Source: Shewanella polaris (GTDB taxonomy: Bacteria > Pseudomonadota > Gammaproteobacteria > Enterobacterales > Shewanellaceae). Taken from it: a DNA stretch of 64,000 nucleotides. The position numbers and the translations under genes were made by a program. How positions within the stretch are numbered: position 1 is the stretch's first letter; each line of letters begins with the position of its first letter. Below, one piece after another: positions 55,377-64,000 of the stretch. The notes beneath the pieces are model-generated. The model did not search any database. It had not been told where the DNA came from and saw nothing but the letters and a program-made list of their open reading frames with translations. Location of the stretch: NCBI RefSeq assembly GCF_006385555.1, contig NZ_CP041036.1, forward strand, positions 4,584,538 through 4,648,537, in the 5' to 3' direction.

Positions 55377-55385
55377 TGTGGATAA
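55377..55385 (-). promoter_or_regulatory. DnaA box, perfect
   Basis: TGTGGATAA, i.e. TTATCCACA on the minus strand, facing the box at 55344 from 24 bp away. Confidence 0.9.
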
Positions 55386-55446
55386 GTATGATCTAATCTG
55401 TGGGTTGATCATGATTTATGCAGAAAATGATCTGACCTATATATGC

Positions 55447-55887
55447 TTAGATAAGATGTTGCCATTGCAATAACCACGCTAGAGCAGGTTCTTCAGGTAT
55501 TGGATCTCGTTGGACGTCTATTTGGATCTTATCCACAATAGGCTTAGATCCATATTGTAAAAGTAGTGAGGTTATTTTTTCTGGTCCTTGGCAGAAAGTA
55601 TCGTAACTAGAGTCACCAATTGCACATAAAGCGAACTTTATATGGTTAAGATCGGGCATTTCGATCATTAATTGCTTATGAAACGGTACTATATTGTCGG
55701 GCAGATCGCCTGCTCCATGAGTAGAACAGACTAGAATCCACACTGAAAAATCTGGTAATTCATTTATATTGGGCTCAATAAAGACCTCTGTTTGATGGTT
55801 TAACTCAGCAAGTTGAGCCGCCATTTCATCGGCAACATATTCTGAACCGCCTAATGTTGTGCCTACTAATAATGCTACTTTTGCCAT
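55447..55887 (-). CDS. mioC: Flavodoxin MioC
   Basis: MioC is a short-chain flavodoxin next to oriC in enteric-type gammaproteobacteria. The 146-residue protein has the FMN-phosphate loop in LLVGTTLGGSEYVADEMAA and the isoalloxazine loops STHGAGDLPDNIVPF (about 56-70) and CAIGDSSYDTFCQG (about 90-103). It is transcribed towards oriC, as in E. coli, where its transcription can influence initiation. A perfect DnaA box (TTATCCACA, 55529-55537) lies within its coding sequence. Confidence 0.95.
   Translation of the reverse strand: MAKVALLVGTTLGGSEYVADEMAAQLAELNHQTEVFIEPNINELPDFSVWILVCSTHGAGDLPDNIVPFHKQLMIEMPDLNHIKFALCAIGDSSYDTFCQGPEKITSLLLQYGSKPIVDKIQIDVQRDPIPEEPALAWLLQWQHLI
55529..55537 (+). promoter_or_regulatory. 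DnaA box inside mioC
   Basis: TTATCCACA, perfect, within the 3' part of mioC, 82 bp from the end of the gene and flanked by two GATC sites. Confidence 0.8.
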
Positions 55888-56107
55888 CTTGACTCCAAAT
55901 TATCTGTGTATTTCATTATTGCATCCCTGTTTTGATCGCTGTGGGGCGATGCATTTGGCTATTTTACTCGTTCAATTGCGATTAATGTTGGCTTATTTGT
56001 GTTTATAAAGGGGGATAACGGTGTAAATAAGTGTGCTTTAGGCGTTTTTAAGTGCTTTTATTTAGGCTTTGTTTATTGGTTAACATGAGTGTTTAATGTT
56101 TTTAGCA

Positions 56108-56136
56108 TAAAAAAACGAGCCTTATAAGGCTCGTTG
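56108..56136 (-). terminator. Intrinsic terminator of the adhC-fghA operon
   Basis: Minus strand ACGAGCCTT-AT-AAGGCTCGT followed by a T-run, about 35 bp beyond the fghA stop. Confidence 0.9.
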
Positions 56137-56170
56137 ATATGGGGTTAATACTGCAGTATTACTTGGATAG

Positions 56171-57016
56171 CTAACTTAATGACAAATACTTTGCATGAAA
56201 ACGCAAATGGTCTTCAATAAATGTCGCGATAAAATAATAGCTGTGGTCATAACCAGGCTGCATTCTTAGCTCAAGCGGATAACCTTTGTCTTTTGCTATT
56301 TTAACTAAGTCTTGTGGCTTTAATTGCTCATTCAAAAAATTGTCATTACTGCCTTGGTCCACCAGCGCGGGCACAAATTGTTGGCTATTGGCCATTAACT
56401 CGCAGCTATCGTATTGTTTCCATTGTTGCTGGTCATCACCTAAGTAACCGCGGAATGCTTTGATGCCCCATGGACAGTCCATTGGGTGACAAATAGGACT
56501 AAATGCTGACAAACTGTTATATTTGTGCGGATTTTTTAATCCGATAGTTAACGCGCCATGTCCACCCATTGAATGACCGCTAATACTGCGTTGCTCTGTT
56601 ACTGGGAAATGGGCTTCAATTAATGCTGGCAATTCGTTTACCACGTAATCATACATTTGGTAATGCTGACTAAATGGTGGTTTAGTGGCATTTAGATAAA
56701 AGCCTGCACCTAAACCAAAGTCATAAGTGCCGTCAGCATCATCTGCGACATTTTCACCTCGTGGGCTGGTATCGGGTGCGACAATAGCCATGCCTAGCTC
56801 TGCTGCTATTCGCTGTGCACCTGCTTTTTGCATAAAGTTTTCATCAGTACAGGTAAGCCCTGACAACCAATATAAAACCGGTACTTTTTGGCTTTCGGCT
56901 TGTGGTGGTAAGTAAATAGCAAATCGCATGGTGCAATTAAGTGCACTTGATTGATGACTATATTGTTTATGCCAACCACCAAATGCTTTGGTACTGCTGA
57001 TACTTTCAATGGTCAT
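56171..57016 (-). CDS. fghA: S-formylglutathione hydrolase
   Basis: Hydrolyses S-formylglutathione to formate and glutathione, the second step of formaldehyde detoxification. The protein starts [27 protein letters not shown] (esterase D family). It has [14 protein letters not shown], the nucleophile elbow [11 protein letters not shown] (Ser149), the acid Asp in DQGSNDNFL and the catalytic His in [17 protein letters not shown]. Length is 281 aa. It is 73 bp after adhC in the same direction. The symbols frmB and estD are also used for this function. Confidence 0.96.
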   Translation of the reverse strand: MTIESISSTKAFGGWHKQYSHQSSALNCTMRFAIYLPPQAESQKVPVLYWLSGLTCTDENFMQKAGAQRIAAELGMAIVAPDTSPRGENVADDADGTYDFGLGAGFYLNATKPPFSQHYQMYDYVVNELPALIEAHFPVTEQRSISGHSMGGHGALTIGLKNPHKYNSLSAFSPICHPMDCPWGIKAFRGYLGDDQQQWKQYDSCELMANSQQFVPALVDQGSNDNFLNEQLKPQDLVKIAKDKGYPLELRMQPGYDHSYYFIATFIEDHLRFHAKYLSLS

Positions 57017-57089
57017 GATGTGTCCTTATTTGTCAGAACGCAATTAAGTGGTTTTACACTTAACTGCGCCTGTCACTATTAATTAAACG

Positions 57090-58322
<1,233 letters not shown>

Positions 58323-58361
58323 TCAGCTTATTTTGCAAATGACTTTTACGAGAATGTAATA

Positions 58362-59228
58362 ATGATGAAATGGGAAGGCATTTTCGAATTTGTGGCAGTG
58401 GCTGAAACTGACAGTTTTACTGTGGCTGGTAAACGTTTGAGCATTTCAACAGCTCAAGTAAGTCGACAAATCAGTCAGCTTGAAAACCGTTTAAACACCA
58501 AATTATTTTATCGCACCACCCGTAAAGTATCGTTAACCGAAGAAGGTTCGGTTTATTATCGGCATTGTCGCCAAGTATTAAACAGTCTTGATGAAGCAGA
58601 ACGAGCCATTTCAAGTTTAAAAGATAAGCCACAAGGACTTATTAGAATTACTGCGCCAGTGACTTATGGTGAAAAGTTTATAATGCCGATAGTGATTGAT
58701 TTTATGCAGCAATATCCAGACATTGAAGTGATTTGTGAACTGACTAATCAGCAACTTGACTTGGTGGACGGTGGTTACGATTTGGCGATTAGGTTAGGGC
58801 GATTAACTAATTCGACTATGATGGCAAAGCGGCTTACTAGTCGAAGCCAATATGTGTGCGCAGCCCCGAGTTATATCGCTAAATACGGCACGCCTTATGC
58901 GTTATCGGAGTTAAGTCTGCATAATTGTTTAATCGGCAGTCAGTCACATTGGCATTTTGTTGAGCAAGGTAAACCTAAGACGGTAAAAGTGCATGGGTCT
59001 TTAGCTTGTAGCAGTGGTTTGAGTTTATTGAATGCAGCTATATGTGGTTTGGGGATTGTGCAGTTACCAGGATATTACGTCAATGATGCTATAGCAGAGG
59101 GGCAGTTAGTGGTATTGCTTGCTCCTTTTCAACAACCTAAAGAAGGTATTTGGGCTTTGTATCCGCATAATCGCCATTTATCACCCAAAGTGAGATTATT
59201 GGTCGATAAGTTATCGCAAGAGTTGTAA
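58362..59228 (+). CDS. LysR-family transcriptional regulator
   Basis: The 288-residue protein has the LysR HTH (FEFVAVAETDSFTVAGKRLSISTAQVSRQISQLENRLNTKLFYRTTRKVSLTEEGSVYY). A periplasmic-binding-like effector domain follows: LIRITAPVTYGEKFIMPIVIDFMQQYPDIEVICELTNQQLDLVDGGYDLAIRLG. That layout is of the CrgA/AaeR-like branch. It is divergent from adhC-fghA, so it most likely controls formaldehyde detoxification. ATG at 58362 or 58365 are both possible. Its stop codon is immediately followed by the stop of the convergent exonuclease gene. Confidence 0.92.
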   Translation: MMKWEGIFEFVAVAETDSFTVAGKRLSISTAQVSRQISQLENRLNTKLFYRTTRKVSLTEEGSVYYRHCRQVLNSLDEAERAISSLKDKPQGLIRITAPVTYGEKFIMPIVIDFMQQYPDIEVICELTNQQLDLVDGGYDLAIRLGRLTNSTMMAKRLTSRSQYVCAAPSYIAKYGTPYALSELSLHNCLIGSQSHWHFVEQGKPKTVKVHGSLACSSGLSLLNAAICGLGIVQLPGYYVNDAIAEGQLVVLLAPFQQPKEGIWALYPHNRHLSPKVRLLVDKLSQEL

Positions 59229-59843
59229 CTAGCTCATCGTTCGCAAATAGCGTGCAATTTGAGCTTTTGGAAGGCTGGATATTTTATTGATTAGTTCAAT
59301 GGTAATAGCTTGCTTGGGCAGTTGCTGCTGTAATACATCAATTTGATGTAACCATAAATGGCTGGTCATGGTGGCATCAGCCAAGGCTCGGTGAAACACA
59401 CCATCGTTAGGTAACTGGTGATGATCTACAAGTGTGCCAAGCTTATGGTTGGGGGCTTCTTGGCTAATACGTCGAGACAATAATAACGAGCAAGCAAACT
59501 GACCATTGTAATGCAGTTTGCTATGACTAAATTCAGCATCGAGAAACTTTTTATCAAAGCTGGCATTGTGTGCCACCAAATTAAAACCATCAATAAACTT
59601 GGAAAACTGCCCCATAACTTGTTTGGATACTAGGGCATGTTTGAGCATGTCATTGCTAATACCTGTGTATTGCTCAATAAAGCTATTGACTCGCTGACCA
59701 GGATTAATCAATTCCTGAAAAGTATCGACTATTTGACCATTAACTAACTTAACCGCACCAATTTCTATGGCTCGGTCACCGTTATCTGGTGATAATCCTG
59801 TGGTTTCAAAATCGAGCACCACAACTTGGTTAGCGAGTTTCAT
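59229..59843 (-). CDS. DEDD-type 3'-5' exonuclease (DnaQ/PolC-exo-like)
   Basis: The start is taken at the ATG at 59843 (MKLANQVVVLDFETTGLSPD); the frame continues into mnmE, but those residues do not fit the family. The 204-aa protein has ExoI DFETTG (Asp11, Glu13), ExoII HNASFDKKF and ExoIII HRALADATMTSHLW, all DEDDh catalytic residues. It is a proofreading-type exonuclease without a polymerase domain, possibly acting on DNA or RNA ends. It lies 10 bp after mnmE, convergent with the lysR gene with no gap. Confidence 0.9.
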   Translation of the reverse strand: MKLANQVVVLDFETTGLSPDNGDRAIEIGAVKLVNGQIVDTFQELINPGQRVNSFIEQYTGISNDMLKHALVSKQVMGQFSKFIDGFNLVAHNASFDKKFLDAEFSHSKLHYNGQFACSLLLSRRISQEAPNHKLGTLVDHHQLPNDGVFHRALADATMTSHLWLHQIDVLQQQLPKQAITIELINKISSLPKAQIARYLRTMS

Positions 59844-59853
59844 CAATTTACAC

Positions 59854-61215
59854 CTATTTACCAATACAGAATGAACCAAAAATCTTGCCCAATAGATCAT
59901 CTGAGGTGAATTTACCCGTGATTTCAGATAAGGCCATTTGTGTCATGCGCAGTTCTTCTGCTAGTAACTCTCCAGCTAAATACACTTCAAGTTGTTCTTT
60001 ACCCAGCTGTAAGTGATTTGCGGCAAGCTCGAGCGCTTCTAAATGACGGCGACGGGCAATAAAGCCACCTTCTAAGTTACTTTGGTAACCCATTAATGAT
60101 TTGAGATGTTGCTTTAACTCATCAACTCCTAAACCTGTTTTAGCTGATATCCGATAAACGCTGTAGCCTTGTTCTTCGGTGTTATTTAAGGTTTCACCGG
60201 TTAAGTCTGCTTTATTGCGTATAACAGTCACTCCGAGTTTTGCTGGCAGGCGGTCGATAAAGTCGGGCCAAATTTCGTGCGGGTTTATGGCGTCAGTTGT
60301 GGTGCCATCTACCATAAACAAAACTCTATCAGCACTGGCTATTTCGGCCCATGCACGCTCAATACCTATTTGTTCAACGGTGTCGAGTGTATCTCGTAAC
60401 CCTGCGGTATCGATGATGTGCAGTGGCATTCCGTCTAAGTGGATATGTTCGCGAAGTACATCGCGAGTTGTGCCTGCTATTTCAGTCACAATGGCTGACT
60501 CTTTACCTGCTAATGCATTAAGTAAGCTTGATTTACCGGCATTAGGGCGGCCGGCAATCACAACCTTCATTCCTTCGCGGATAATTGAACCTTGCTTGGC
60601 GCTGGCTTGTACAGTGTCTAGTTTGCTGATTATTTTATATAACGCGTTGGCAATTTTACCATCGGATAGAAAGTCGACTTCCTCATCGGGAAAATCAATC
60701 GCGGCTTCTACATATAAGCGTAGATTGGTGACTTGGTCGACAAGCTCATGTACTTCTTTTGAGAATTCACCTTGTAGTGATTGCAACGCACTTTTTGCTG
60801 CTTGTTCACTGGTGGCATCAATTAAGTCTGCAATGGCTTCTGCTTGAGTTAAGTCGAGCTTATCGTTCATAAAGGCTTGTTCGCTGAACTCACCAGGTCT
60901 AGCAATGCGAATACCGTCTATTTCCATGACACGCTTAATTAGCATATCAAGTACTATTTGGCCGCCATGGCCTTGGAGTTCTAATACATCTTCGCCGGTA
61001 AATGAATTTGGTCCTTTAAAAAATAGCGCAATACCTTGATCAATCACCTGACCGTCTGCATTGTTAAAGTCACAATATTCTGCGTAACGAGTTTTAGGCA
61101 CATGGCCAATAATCGCTGTTGCTACATTAGTGGCTAAATCACCAGAAATGCGAATGATACCTACGCCACCTCGTCCTGGGGCGGTGGCTTGTGCCACAAT
61201 AGTGTCTGTTGTCAC
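59854..61215 (-). CDS. mnmE: tRNA modification GTPase MnmE (TrmE)
   Basis: The GTPase partner of MnmG in U34 modification. The N-terminal tetrahydrofolate-binding domain begins [25 protein letters not shown]. The G domain has [14 protein letters not shown] (222-235), [17 protein letters not shown] and NKAD, and the C-terminus ends FCIGK with the conserved Cys451. Length is 453 aa (E. coli 454). It is 81 bp after yidC, with a terminator in between. Confidence 0.98.
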   Translation of the reverse strand: MTTDTIVAQATAPGRGGVGIIRISGDLATNVATAIIGHVPKTRYAEYCDFNNADGQVIDQGIALFFKGPNSFTGEDVLELQGHGGQIVLDMLIKRVMEIDGIRIARPGEFSEQAFMNDKLDLTQAEAIADLIDATSEQAAKSALQSLQGEFSKEVHELVDQVTNLRLYVEAAIDFPDEEVDFLSDGKIANALYKIISKLDTVQASAKQGSIIREGMKVVIAGRPNAGKSSLLNALAGKESAIVTEIAGTTRDVLREHIHLDGMPLHIIDTAGLRDTLDTVEQIGIERAWAEIASADRVLFMVDGTTTDAINPHEIWPDFIDRLPAKLGVTVIRNKADLTGETLNNTEEQGYSVYRISAKTGLGVDELKQHLKSLMGYQSNLEGGFIARRRHLEALELAANHLQLGKEQLEVYLAGELLAEELRMTQMALSEITGKFTSDDLLGKIFGSFCIGK

Positions 61216-61241
61216 GGTATTACCTATAAAATTGATAAAGG

Positions 61242-61269
61242 AAAAGGCGGCTAATCAGCCGCCTTTTTA
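61242..61269 (-). terminator. Intrinsic terminator of the rpmH-rnpA-yidD-yidC unit
   Basis: AAAAGGCGGCT-AATC-AGCCGCCTTTTTAA, 28 bp after the yidC stop on the minus strand. Confidence 0.92.
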
Positions 61270-61296
61270 ATCAGTTATACCACATTGAGCTTAGGC

Positions 61297-62925
61297 TTAT
61301 TTTATGCCATTTTTCTCAAGGCCTGCATAAATAATTTTCTGCTGTGTGATTGCAACTAAGTTACCCACTAACCAGTAAAGTACTAGACCTGCTGGGAACC
61401 ATAAGAAGAATACGGTAAAGATAACTGGCATCCACTGCATCATTTTCACTTGCATTGGATCCATTGTTGGCGCTATCGGTTGCATTTTCTGCATCAAGAA
61501 CATTGATAAGCCCATTAACAATGGTAATACATAGTATGGATCTTGAACCGATAAATCAGTAATCCAAAGCATGAATGGCGCATGGCGTAATTCATAGCTT
61601 TCTAGTAGTACCCAGTATAATGCGATGAAAATTGGCATCTGTAACAGAATAGGTAAGCAACCGCCCATAGGGTTTACTTTTTCTTTTTTATACAACTCCA
61701 TCATAGCCTGACCCATCTTTTGACGGTCATCACCAAAACGTTCTTTCATCTCTGCCAATTTAGGCTGGAGATTACGCATTTTGGCCATAGAGGTATATTG
61801 CTTCTTCGTAAGCGGATATAGACCACCACGGACGGTGAGTGTTATCAAAATAATAGCCACACCCCAGTTACCCACAAATGATTGATAGAACATCAATAAC
61901 CAATGGATTGGAATAGCTAACCACCATAAGAAACCGTAATCAACAACCAAGTTTAAGGTTTCAGAAATAGCTGAAAGTGCTTTTTGATTTTTTGGGCCGA
62001 CATAAAACTGTGAGCTAATTTCTTTTGCTGTACCTGGTGCAATATCATATACCGCGCCACGGAAACCAATATTAGCTAATCCACCAGCACTCATACTTGA
62101 GAAAATGGTGTTTGAATCTGTTGCTGGTGGAACCCAAGCAGACACAAAGTAATGTTGTAGCATTGCAGCCCAACCACCCAGTGTGACTTTATTGAGATTC
62201 TTTTCAGCCATATCGTCAAAGTTATATTTCTCATAACGAGTATCTTGAGATGAGAATGCTGCACCACGATAGGTTGGCATCATCATGCTGCTTTCTGATT
62301 CTTTAACCGATTGCTTGATTTGGCCATACATTTGCACTTGTAAAGGTGCTGCAGAAGTATTGTTGATACTGTAATCAACTTTTACATCGTATTGACCCCG
62401 TGTAAAAGTAAAGTTTTTTACGTAGGTAACACCGTTGTTTGCAGTATAAGTTAATGGCACTGTTAGTGTGTCTTTACCATCTGCTAACGAATATGAATTA
62501 GCTTGAACACTATAAGTTGCACGACCATTAGCACTACTATCGATACCATCTCGACCAATGAGTCCACTTTGAGCTATATATGTAAAATCGTTGTGTTGCT
62601 CTAAAATGACAAATGGATCATTACTGTTTATTTCGCGTTTATGAGCCACTAATGCTGCATAAACAATGTCACCACCAATCGGATTGATTTTAATCTCAAG
62701 CTGATCAGTTTTAACGCTAATAAGGTTTTTAGTTGCAGGTAATTCTACTGGTACTCCAGTTATATCTGCTTCAGGAACGTCAGCACTGTGTTGCGATGCC
62801 GCGTTAGTTTGACTAACAGTTTGAGTCGCTGCTGGTTGTGGTGCTTTATCTGTTTGCCATTGCTGCCACATTAAAAAGCTGACAAACAGTAAACCGATTA
62901 GCAATATATTGCGTTGAGATTCCAT
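61297..62925 (-). CDS. yidC: Membrane protein insertase YidC
   Basis: YidC inserts membrane proteins, alone or with SecYEG; Fo c and a of the ATP synthase are classical clients. The N-terminal helix is [23 protein letters not shown], then a large periplasmic domain (about 55-330). The conserved five-helix core has [35 protein letters not shown] (with the hydrophilic-groove Arg), [21 protein letters not shown] and [19 protein letters not shown]. Length is 542 aa (E. coli 548). It directly follows yidD (3 bp). Confidence 0.98.
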   Translation of the reverse strand: MESQRNILLIGLLFVSFLMWQQWQTDKAPQPAATQTVSQTNAASQHSADVPEADITGVPVELPATKNLISVKTDQLEIKINPIGGDIVYAALVAHKREINSNDPFVILEQHNDFTYIAQSGLIGRDGIDSSANGRATYSVQANSYSLADGKDTLTVPLTYTANNGVTYVKNFTFTRGQYDVKVDYSINNTSAAPLQVQMYGQIKQSVKESESSMMMPTYRGAAFSSQDTRYEKYNFDDMAEKNLNKVTLGGWAAMLQHYFVSAWVPPATDSNTIFSSMSAGGLANIGFRGAVYDIAPGTAKEISSQFYVGPKNQKALSAISETLNLVVDYGFLWWLAIPIHWLLMFYQSFVGNWGVAIILITLTVRGGLYPLTKKQYTSMAKMRNLQPKLAEMKERFGDDRQKMGQAMMELYKKEKVNPMGGCLPILLQMPIFIALYWVLLESYELRHAPFMLWITDLSVQDPYYVLPLLMGLSMFLMQKMQPIAPTMDPMQVKMMQWMPVIFTVFFLWFPAGLVLYWLVGNLVAITQQKIIYAGLEKNGIK

Positions 62926-62928
62926 AGC

Positions 62929-63183
62929 CTATTTATTACACCTGTCATTTTTAGGGGGGACGGGATCACTACCGCCGGGATGTAAAGGGTGACATTTTAA
63001 TATGCGTTTCATAGCAAGCCAACTACCTTTCACTGTTCCATGAGTTTTTATTGCTTCTATAGCGTAATAAGAACAAGTTGGATTGAACCGACACCGCGGT
63101 CCCAATAAAGGGCTGATAATAATTTGGTAACCACGAATAACCGTAGTTGCTAGCCATTGTAACGGCGATTGAGTTTGCGCCAT
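62929..63183 (-). CDS. yidD: Membrane protein insertion efficiency factor YidD
   Basis: The 84-residue protein has the YidD signature [62 protein letters not shown], with its three Cys and an amphipathic N-terminus that binds the inner membrane. The gene overlaps the end of rnpA by 34 bp and precedes yidC by 3 bp, the usual rpmH-rnpA-yidD-yidC arrangement. Confidence 0.97.
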   Translation of the reverse strand: MAQTQSPLQWLATTVIRGYQIIISPLLGPRCRFNPTCSYYAIEAIKTHGTVKGSWLAMKRILKCHPLHPGGSDPVPPKNDRCNK

Positions 63184-63506
63184 AGCTTTTCTATTAATTT
63201 GTGTAGTTCTGCATTTTCCATTTCCATCACGCCATTTCTGACTAATACAACGATATCGATATCTGGGATGTCGTGTTGATGTAAACGAAAACTATCTCTT
63301 ATCACACGCTTAATACGATTACGTTGGTTTGCACGTTTAACAAAACGTTTGGCCACAGTTAATCCTAAACGAGGATGTTGCTCTGAATTTGGAATTGCGA
63401 GCAGAGTTATTTCAGCAGAGGATGCTTTGATTGGATTGGAGAATACAGATTTAAATTGCGCGGGAGTTAACAAACGTAACTCCCGCGAAAAGGTATAGCT
63501 AGTCAC
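63150..63506 (-). CDS. rnpA: Ribonuclease P protein component
   Basis: The protein subunit of RNase P, which matures tRNA 5' ends. The 118-residue protein starts with GTG (63506): [23 protein letters not shown]. It has the RNR motif in [22 protein letters not shown] and the C-terminal [10 protein letters not shown]. It follows rpmH by 12 bp and overlaps yidD. Confidence 0.97.
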   Translation of the reverse strand: MTSYTFSRELRLLTPAQFKSVFSNPIKASSAEITLLAIPNSEQHPRLGLTVAKRFVKRANQRNRIKRVIRDSFRLHQHDIPDIDIVVLVRNGVMEMENAELHKLIEKLWRKLNRRYNG

Positions 63507-63518
63507 CTAGTTATCTAC

Positions 63519-63656
63519 TTACGCAGATAAACGAGCGCGACCTTTCGCACGACGACGTGCAAGCACCTTACGGCCGCCTACAGTAGCCATACGAGCGCGG
63601 AAGCCGTGAGAACGCTTGCGCTTCAGGTTGCTAGGTTGAAAAGTACGTTTACTCAT
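63519..63656 (-). CDS. rpmH: 50S ribosomal protein L34
   Basis: The 45-residue basic protein begins [20 protein letters not shown], continues [19 protein letters not shown] and ends RARLSA, standard L34. ATG at 63656, stop TAA at 63519-63521. It is the first gene of the rpmH-rnpA-yidD-yidC unit and in this order lies next to dnaA, which should start beyond the right edge on the other strand. Confidence 0.97.
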
Positions 63657-64000
63657 GATGGCAATCCGTCTTTGTTAGTGAATTTACCTTAGCTCCAAAA
63701 TTAGAGGTAAGGGCAAAAAAGAGGCCGAATTGTAATCACTTTAAATGCTACCGTCAATAACGAAAGTACTTATATGATAAATTTCTGCCAAACTTTATTT
63801 TAATCTACTATCGATTAAGCACCAGAAGATGTGGATAAGTCTGTGTACAGACACTATATCTTGTGGATCTTTACTCGTATTAATAGATCAAAGAATCGCT
63901 ATTATAGATCAAGTTGGATCGGTTAATAAAGCTGGATCTGCTTGAATTTTACAAATAATGGATCGAATTTGATCTTTGATGATCACTGATCTATACACAG
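63657..64000. other. rpmH-dnaA divergent control region, GATC-dense, second origin-like locus
   Basis: No gene is visible in the last 344 bp. Nine GATC sites lie between 63866 and 63991, a higher density than in oriC itself. One perfect DnaA box (TGTGGATAA, 63830-63838, minus strand) and a one-mismatch box CTATACACA (63991-63999) are present, with a degenerate TGTGGATCT at 63862. This is the expected dnaA promoter and autoregulation region. The dnaA gene itself is inferred from order, not seen. Confidence 0.75.
63830..63838 (-). promoter_or_regulatory. DnaA box upstream of the rpmH/dnaA promoters
   Basis: TGTGGATAA on the plus strand, i.e. TTATCCACA on the minus strand, perfect; probably used for DnaA autoregulation. 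Confidence 0.85.

Larger units (their letters stand above)
54976..55446. other. Chromosomal replication origin oriC
   Basis: The interval between mnmG and mioC is the oriC locus of enteric-type gammaproteobacteria. It holds 17 GATC sites between 55032 and 55432. There are three perfect DnaA boxes (55271-55279 +, 55344-55352 +, 55377-55385 -) and one-mismatch boxes at 55167-55175, 55305-55313 and 55416-55424. An AT-rich unwinding region at about 55100-55160 carries GATCTT-type repeats and TTATTAGGATCG, like the E. coli 13-mers. Right-side organisation, gene neighbours and box orientation all agree. Confidence 0.95.

Noticed and set aside
60179..60847. Plus-strand frame of 222 codons
   Set aside because: It is antisense to mnmE, Ser/Ala-rich as expected for an opposite-frame shadow, with no ribosome-binding site.

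Overview
The window is a 64 kb piece of a gammaproteobacterial chromosome around its replication origin. The proteins, the gene order and the moderately AT-rich base composition point to Shewanella or a very close relative. The right-hand order is parB-parA-rsmG-mnmG-oriC-mioC, then mnmE-yidC-yidD-rnpA-rpmH heading away from dnaA, which lies just outside the window. This is the classical arrangement for the group. No insertion sequence, prophage, CRISPR array or tRNA gene was recognised.

Left part (1-24 kb): a mosaic of small transcription units. It holds two rRNA methyltransferases (rsmJ, cut by the edge, and rlmJ), a structured intergenic repeat, and a minus-strand trio of LemA-like protein, lytic transglycosylase and secreted M28 peptidase. 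An AcrAB-type RND pump follows, then a metallo-beta-lactamase-fold hydrolase divergent from a TetR regulator. Next come a Tag-type DNA glycosylase, a thioesterase-fold protein and ribB under an FMN riboswitch. A VOC protein, a lipoprotein hydrolase and a DUF2975/HTH pair follow. A MerR (NmlR/AdhR-like) regulator sits beside a carboxymuconolactone-decarboxylase-like gene with a textbook MerR-type promoter. The part ends with a PilZ protein, prlC, an outer-membrane barrel, a small secreted protein and gorA.

Middle (24-39 kb): a complete rRNA operon on the minus strand (16S, 23S, 5S; no tRNA seen in the spacer) with tandem promoters and boxA sites. After it come ccoG, a small membrane protein, menB, a DUF2061 protein behind a strong Fur-box-like palindrome, a chemotaxis receptor, rlmI and an unrecognised membrane-anchored protein. 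Three long intergenic stretches here hold small unlisted ORFs or a probable broken small gene.

Right part (39-64 kb): minus-strand housekeeping genes. These are glmS with its DeoR-type regulator, glmU, the complete ATP synthase operon atpIBEFHAGDC, parAB, rsmG and mnmG. oriC lies at about 54976-55446, with three perfect DnaA boxes and 17 GATC sites. mioC follows, then a glutathione-dependent formaldehyde detoxification pair (adhC-fghA) with a divergent LysR regulator, and a DEDD exonuclease gene. The last genes are mnmE, yidC, yidD, rnpA and rpmH. A second dense GATC/DnaA-box cluster lies at the right edge, upstream of where dnaA should begin.

Most genes left of oriC, including the rRNA and atp operons, run on the minus strand, co-directional with the fork leaving oriC. 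The most interesting points are the two origin-like loci, the MerR-type switch at 17.37 kb whose regulator lacks the usual cysteine, the Fur-box palindrome before a DUF2061 gene, the hairpin abutting the menB start codon, the short unlisted coding candidates, and the nested inverted-repeat element at 1.7 kb.
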